From Alistipes timonensis JC136 (lineage in GTDB: Bacteria; Bacteroidota; Bacteroidia; Bacteroidales; Rikenellaceae), in NCBI RefSeq assembly GCF_900107675.1, contig NZ_FNRI01000001.1, positions 1 to 64,000 of the forward strand: DNA of 64,000 nucleotides, in the 5' to 3' direction. A program made the position numbers and the translations under genes. The notes beneath the pieces are model-generated. The model did no database searches and was not told where the DNA came from. It worked only from the letters and a program-made list of their open reading frames with translations. Below, in pieces: positions 61,973 through 64,000 of the stretch (positions are counted from its first letter, which is position 1; every line of letters begins with the position of its first letter).

Positions 61973-62380
61973 TTACGCTTTCGCGGGTTCGGTACTCACC
62001 ACCGCGACCTCGTGCGAAACGGGGGCGATCATGCGCAGCATCCGCACCATGCCGCAGTACTTTTCGTGCGTGAGGTCGATGGCGCGGCTTGCTTTCGCCT
62101 GGTCGTCCTCGGACCCGCACTCGACGTTGTAAACGACATGGAACGAGCTGTATACGCTCTCCGATTTGACCTCTTCGGCAGATAACTCTCCCGAGTAGCT
62201 GATTTCGAAGCGCTTGGGCGTGATACGCTCTTTCTGCATAATCATCAGCGCCGTCTGCGCGGAGCATTGCGCGGCTGCGTAGAGCAGCAGGGCTTTGGGG
62301 TTCAGCGATTCGCATCCGGTGCCGTTTTCGGTCCGGAATTTCCCGTTTTCGGACATCTGTAAAGTGACTTTTTCAATCAT
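61973..62380 (-). CDS. OsmC/Ohr-family peroxide-resistance protein
   Basis: The product has 135 residues. The two family cysteines are Cys39 in A-A-Q-C-S-A-Q-T and Cys109 in H-E-K-Y-C-G-M. The core P-K-A-L-L-L-Y-A-A-A-Q-C marks the central helix. OsmC/Ohr proteins reduce organic hydroperoxides through this pair, using lipoylated or small thiol donors. It is monocistronic and convergent with the efflux operon. Confidence 0.93.
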   Translation of the reverse strand: MIEKVTLQMSENGKFRTENGTGCESLNPKALLLYAAAQCSAQTALMIMQKERITPKRFEISYSGELSAEEVKSESVYSSFHVVYNVECGSEDDQAKASRAIDLTHEKYCGMVRMLRMIAPVSHEVAVVSTEPAKA

Positions 62381-62459
62381 GGATTTCGGTTTTTTTGTTC
62401 AACAATAACCCGGGGGCAAATTCCGTTCCTTTGGTAGTGTGCGGATGGGCAAAAATTCG

Positions 62460-62467
62460 TATATTTG
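62460..62467 (+). promoter_or_regulatory. Putative -7 element of the TPR protein gene
   Basis: TATATTTG fits the consensus, 24 bases before the ATG at 62492. A TTTG at 62430-62433 is 26 bases upstream, slightly too far for the usual spacer. Confidence 0.5.
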
Positions 62468-62491
62468 CCCGTATTTAGTGAAAATATGTGT

Positions 62492-64000
62492 ATGCGAAAA
62501 TTCCGGATATTGTTGCTGATCCTTGCCTTGGCGACGTGCACCTTCGGTGCGCAGGCCGCGAAGCCCGAAATAGAGACGCTCATGGAGCGTGCCCGCGATT
62601 TGTTCGACTACGGCCGCTGGAGCGACGCCCGGCATGAATTCCTGCGTGCGAAGGCCGTCCTGCCCCCTTCGGACCGCCTGCTGGTCCAGGAGGTAGAGTT
62701 TTACCTGGCCGCCTGCGCCGTGGAGCTGGGCAGCGCCGACGCCGAAGGAGCCCTGCGCGATTTCGGGGAGCGTTATCCCGAATCGGTCTATGCCAACGAC
62801 GTGCGTTTCGCCCTCGGGTCGTTCTATTGTTCGGACGGGAATATGAAGAAGGCCCGCGAGGCTTTCGAAAAGACCGATTACAAGGCCCTGAGCGCACCGC
62901 GCCGCGAGCAGTACGACATCCGCATGGGATATGTCGAATTCGGGGACGGCAATTACGCCAAAGCCTACGACTATTTCGACCGTATCGGCAGCCGCAGTGA
63001 ATATGTGGATCATGCCCGTTACTACAAAGCCTATATCGATTACGCCGAGGGGCGTTACGGCCGCGCGAAGCAGGGTTTCGAAACGCTCGCACGCAGCGAC
63101 GCCTACCGCGATGTGGTGCCGTACTACCTCCTGCAGATCGAGTTCCGCGAGGGCAACTACCGTTATGTGGTTGAAAACGGCGAGGCGCTGGCCCGCCGGG
63201 CTGTTCCCGAGCGCCGCGCCGAATTGGAGCGCGTGATGGCCGAATCGTGGTTCCGGCTGGATGATTTCAACAAGACGCTGGAGCACTTGGCGGCTTTCCG
63301 GAACGCCGGGGGCGAAATGGACCGCGACGCCGCTTATCTCGAGGGCTTTTCGCTTTACCGTACGGCCCGCTATCCCGAGGCCGCGGAGTGGCTGCGCAAG
63401 GCGTGCGGCGCCGAAGACGCCCTGACGCAGAACGCCTCCTACCACCTGGCCGACTGCTACCTGCGTGCCGGGGACAAGGAGTCGGCGATGCAGGCCTTTG
63501 CGATGGCTTCGGACGAGTCGCTGGATGCCGCGATCGCCGAAGATGCGCTCTTCAACTATGCCAAGCTGCAATATGAACTGGGCGGCGGAGCCTTCAACGG
63601 GGCGATCAACGTGCTGACGCGCTATGTCGGGCGCTATCCCTCGTCGCCGCGCGTCGGGGAGGCCCGGACGCTGCTGATCGCCGCCTACTACAACTCCCGC
63701 GACTACGATGCCGCCTACCGCGCCATTAAGGCGATGCCTTCGGGCGATGCCGACATCCGCGCGGCGTTGCAGAAAATAGCCTATTTCCGCGGATTGGAGG
63801 CTTACGCGTCCGGCGACCTGAAAGCGGCGCAAAGTTACCTGGCGGAGTCCGCGGCGGTGAACGTCAGCCCGAAATATTCGGCCCTGACCTCTTTCTGGCA
63901 GGGTGAGATCGCCTTTGCACAGGGCGATTACGCCGTTGCTGCGGCCAAATACAACGCCTACCTGAAGCGTGCGCCGCGCACCGAGCGGGAGTATGCGCTG
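62492..64000 (+). CDS. Tetratricopeptide-repeat protein, C-terminal end outside the window
   Basis: The first 503 codons are present and the frame is open to the right edge. An in-frame ATG at 62486 also exists. A signal peptide (MRKFRILLLILALATCTFGA, then Q-A-A) is followed by many TPR-like helix pairs: A-R-D-L-F-D-Y-G-R-W-S-D-A-R-H-E-F, G-N-M-K-K-A-R-E-A-F-E-K, G-N-Y-A-K-A-Y-D-Y-F-D-R and D-Y-A-V-A-A-A-K-Y-N-A-Y-L-K-R. TPR scaffolds of this kind bind partner proteins in the periplasm. Which partner is unknown. Confidence 0.87.
   Translation, partial: MRKFRILLLILALATCTFGAQAAKPEIETLMERARDLFDYGRWSDARHEFLRAKAVLPPSDRLLVQEVEFYLAACAVELGSADAEGALRDFGERYPESVYANDVRFALGSFYCSDGNMKKAREAFEKTDYKALSAPRREQYDIRMGYVEFGDGNYAKAYDYFDRIGSRSEYVDHARYYKAYIDYAEGRYGRAKQGFETLARSDAYRDVVPYYLLQIEFREGNYRYVVENGEALARRAVPERRAELERVMAESWFRLDDFNKTLEHLAAFRNAGGEMDRDAAYLEGFSLYRTARYPEAAEWLRKACGAEDALTQNASYHLADCYLRAGDKESAMQAFAMASDESLDAAIAEDALFNYAKLQYELGGGAFNGAINVLTRYVGRYPSSPRVGEARTLLIAAYYNSRDYDAAYRAIKAMPSGDADIRAALQKIAYFRGLEAYASGDLKAAQSYLAESAAVNVSPKYSALTSFWQGEIAFAQGDYAVAAAKYNAYLKRAPRTEREYAL

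Noticed and set aside
62399..63832. Minus-strand ORF opposite the TPR gene
   Set aside because: The plus strand encodes clear TPR units with a signal peptide and promoter, and its frame is open to the right edge.

Overview
The window comes from a Bacteroidota chromosome with high GC content. It is most likely an Alistipes-like member of the Bacteroidales, which is inferred from gene content and base composition because no rRNA is present. Supporting signs are a SusC/SusD pair, many short-signal lipoproteins, BT_3928-, DUF4876- and DUF6850-type proteins, and promoters of the Bacteroidota type (TTTG, about 19-20 bases, TAnnTTTG). No insertion sequence, integrase, prophage or CRISPR array was seen.

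Region 1 (1-17426, minus strand) is one long envelope operon. A well-formed promoter at 17397-17426 drives a SusC-type receptor, SusD, a TlpA-like thioredoxin, a DUF6029 barrel, three tandem Omp28-type thioredoxin-fold lipoproteins, two large surface lipoproteins and an S41 protease lipoprotein. A terminator and the start of a DsbD-like protein follow. The SusC gene is out of frame at a run of nine G in its signal peptide. Strong stem-loops sit in three of the gene junctions.

Region 2 (17693-28770) is mostly housekeeping: a Pro/Glu-repeat protein, rsmI, a DUF389 membrane protein, a lipid A-type acyltransferase, a family 2 glycosyltransferase, an AraC/GyrI-like regulator, glnS with an upstream barrel protein, a SpoU methyltransferase, a block of repeated hairpins, and panB behind a repeated promoter element.

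Region 3 (28782-38756, minus strand) is the most interesting operon. It encodes a TonB-dependent receptor without a SusD partner, a DUF4876 lipoprotein, a DUF6850 barrel, a gingipain-like clan CD protease with a HEAT-like tail, a papain-like protease and a short HmuY-like lipoprotein. It looks like a protease-coupled capture system, possibly for heme or for protein-bound metal or peptide.

Region 4 (38917-64000) holds guaB-guaA, a DnaQ-like exonuclease, a phosphate-type porin, a cold-shock/RRM pair, a paired radical-SAM and partner DNA-metabolism module, tRNA-Ser(GCT), a DUF4861 protein, a suf Fe-S operon with an inserted flavin reductase, tmk with a BT_3928-family gene, an RND efflux operon, osmC and a truncated TPR protein.

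Two themes cut across regions. Runs of exactly nine G occur in three outer-membrane protein genes, one of which is currently off. A dispersed palindromic element, intact copies of which supply the promoters of panB and the suf operon, has four copies.
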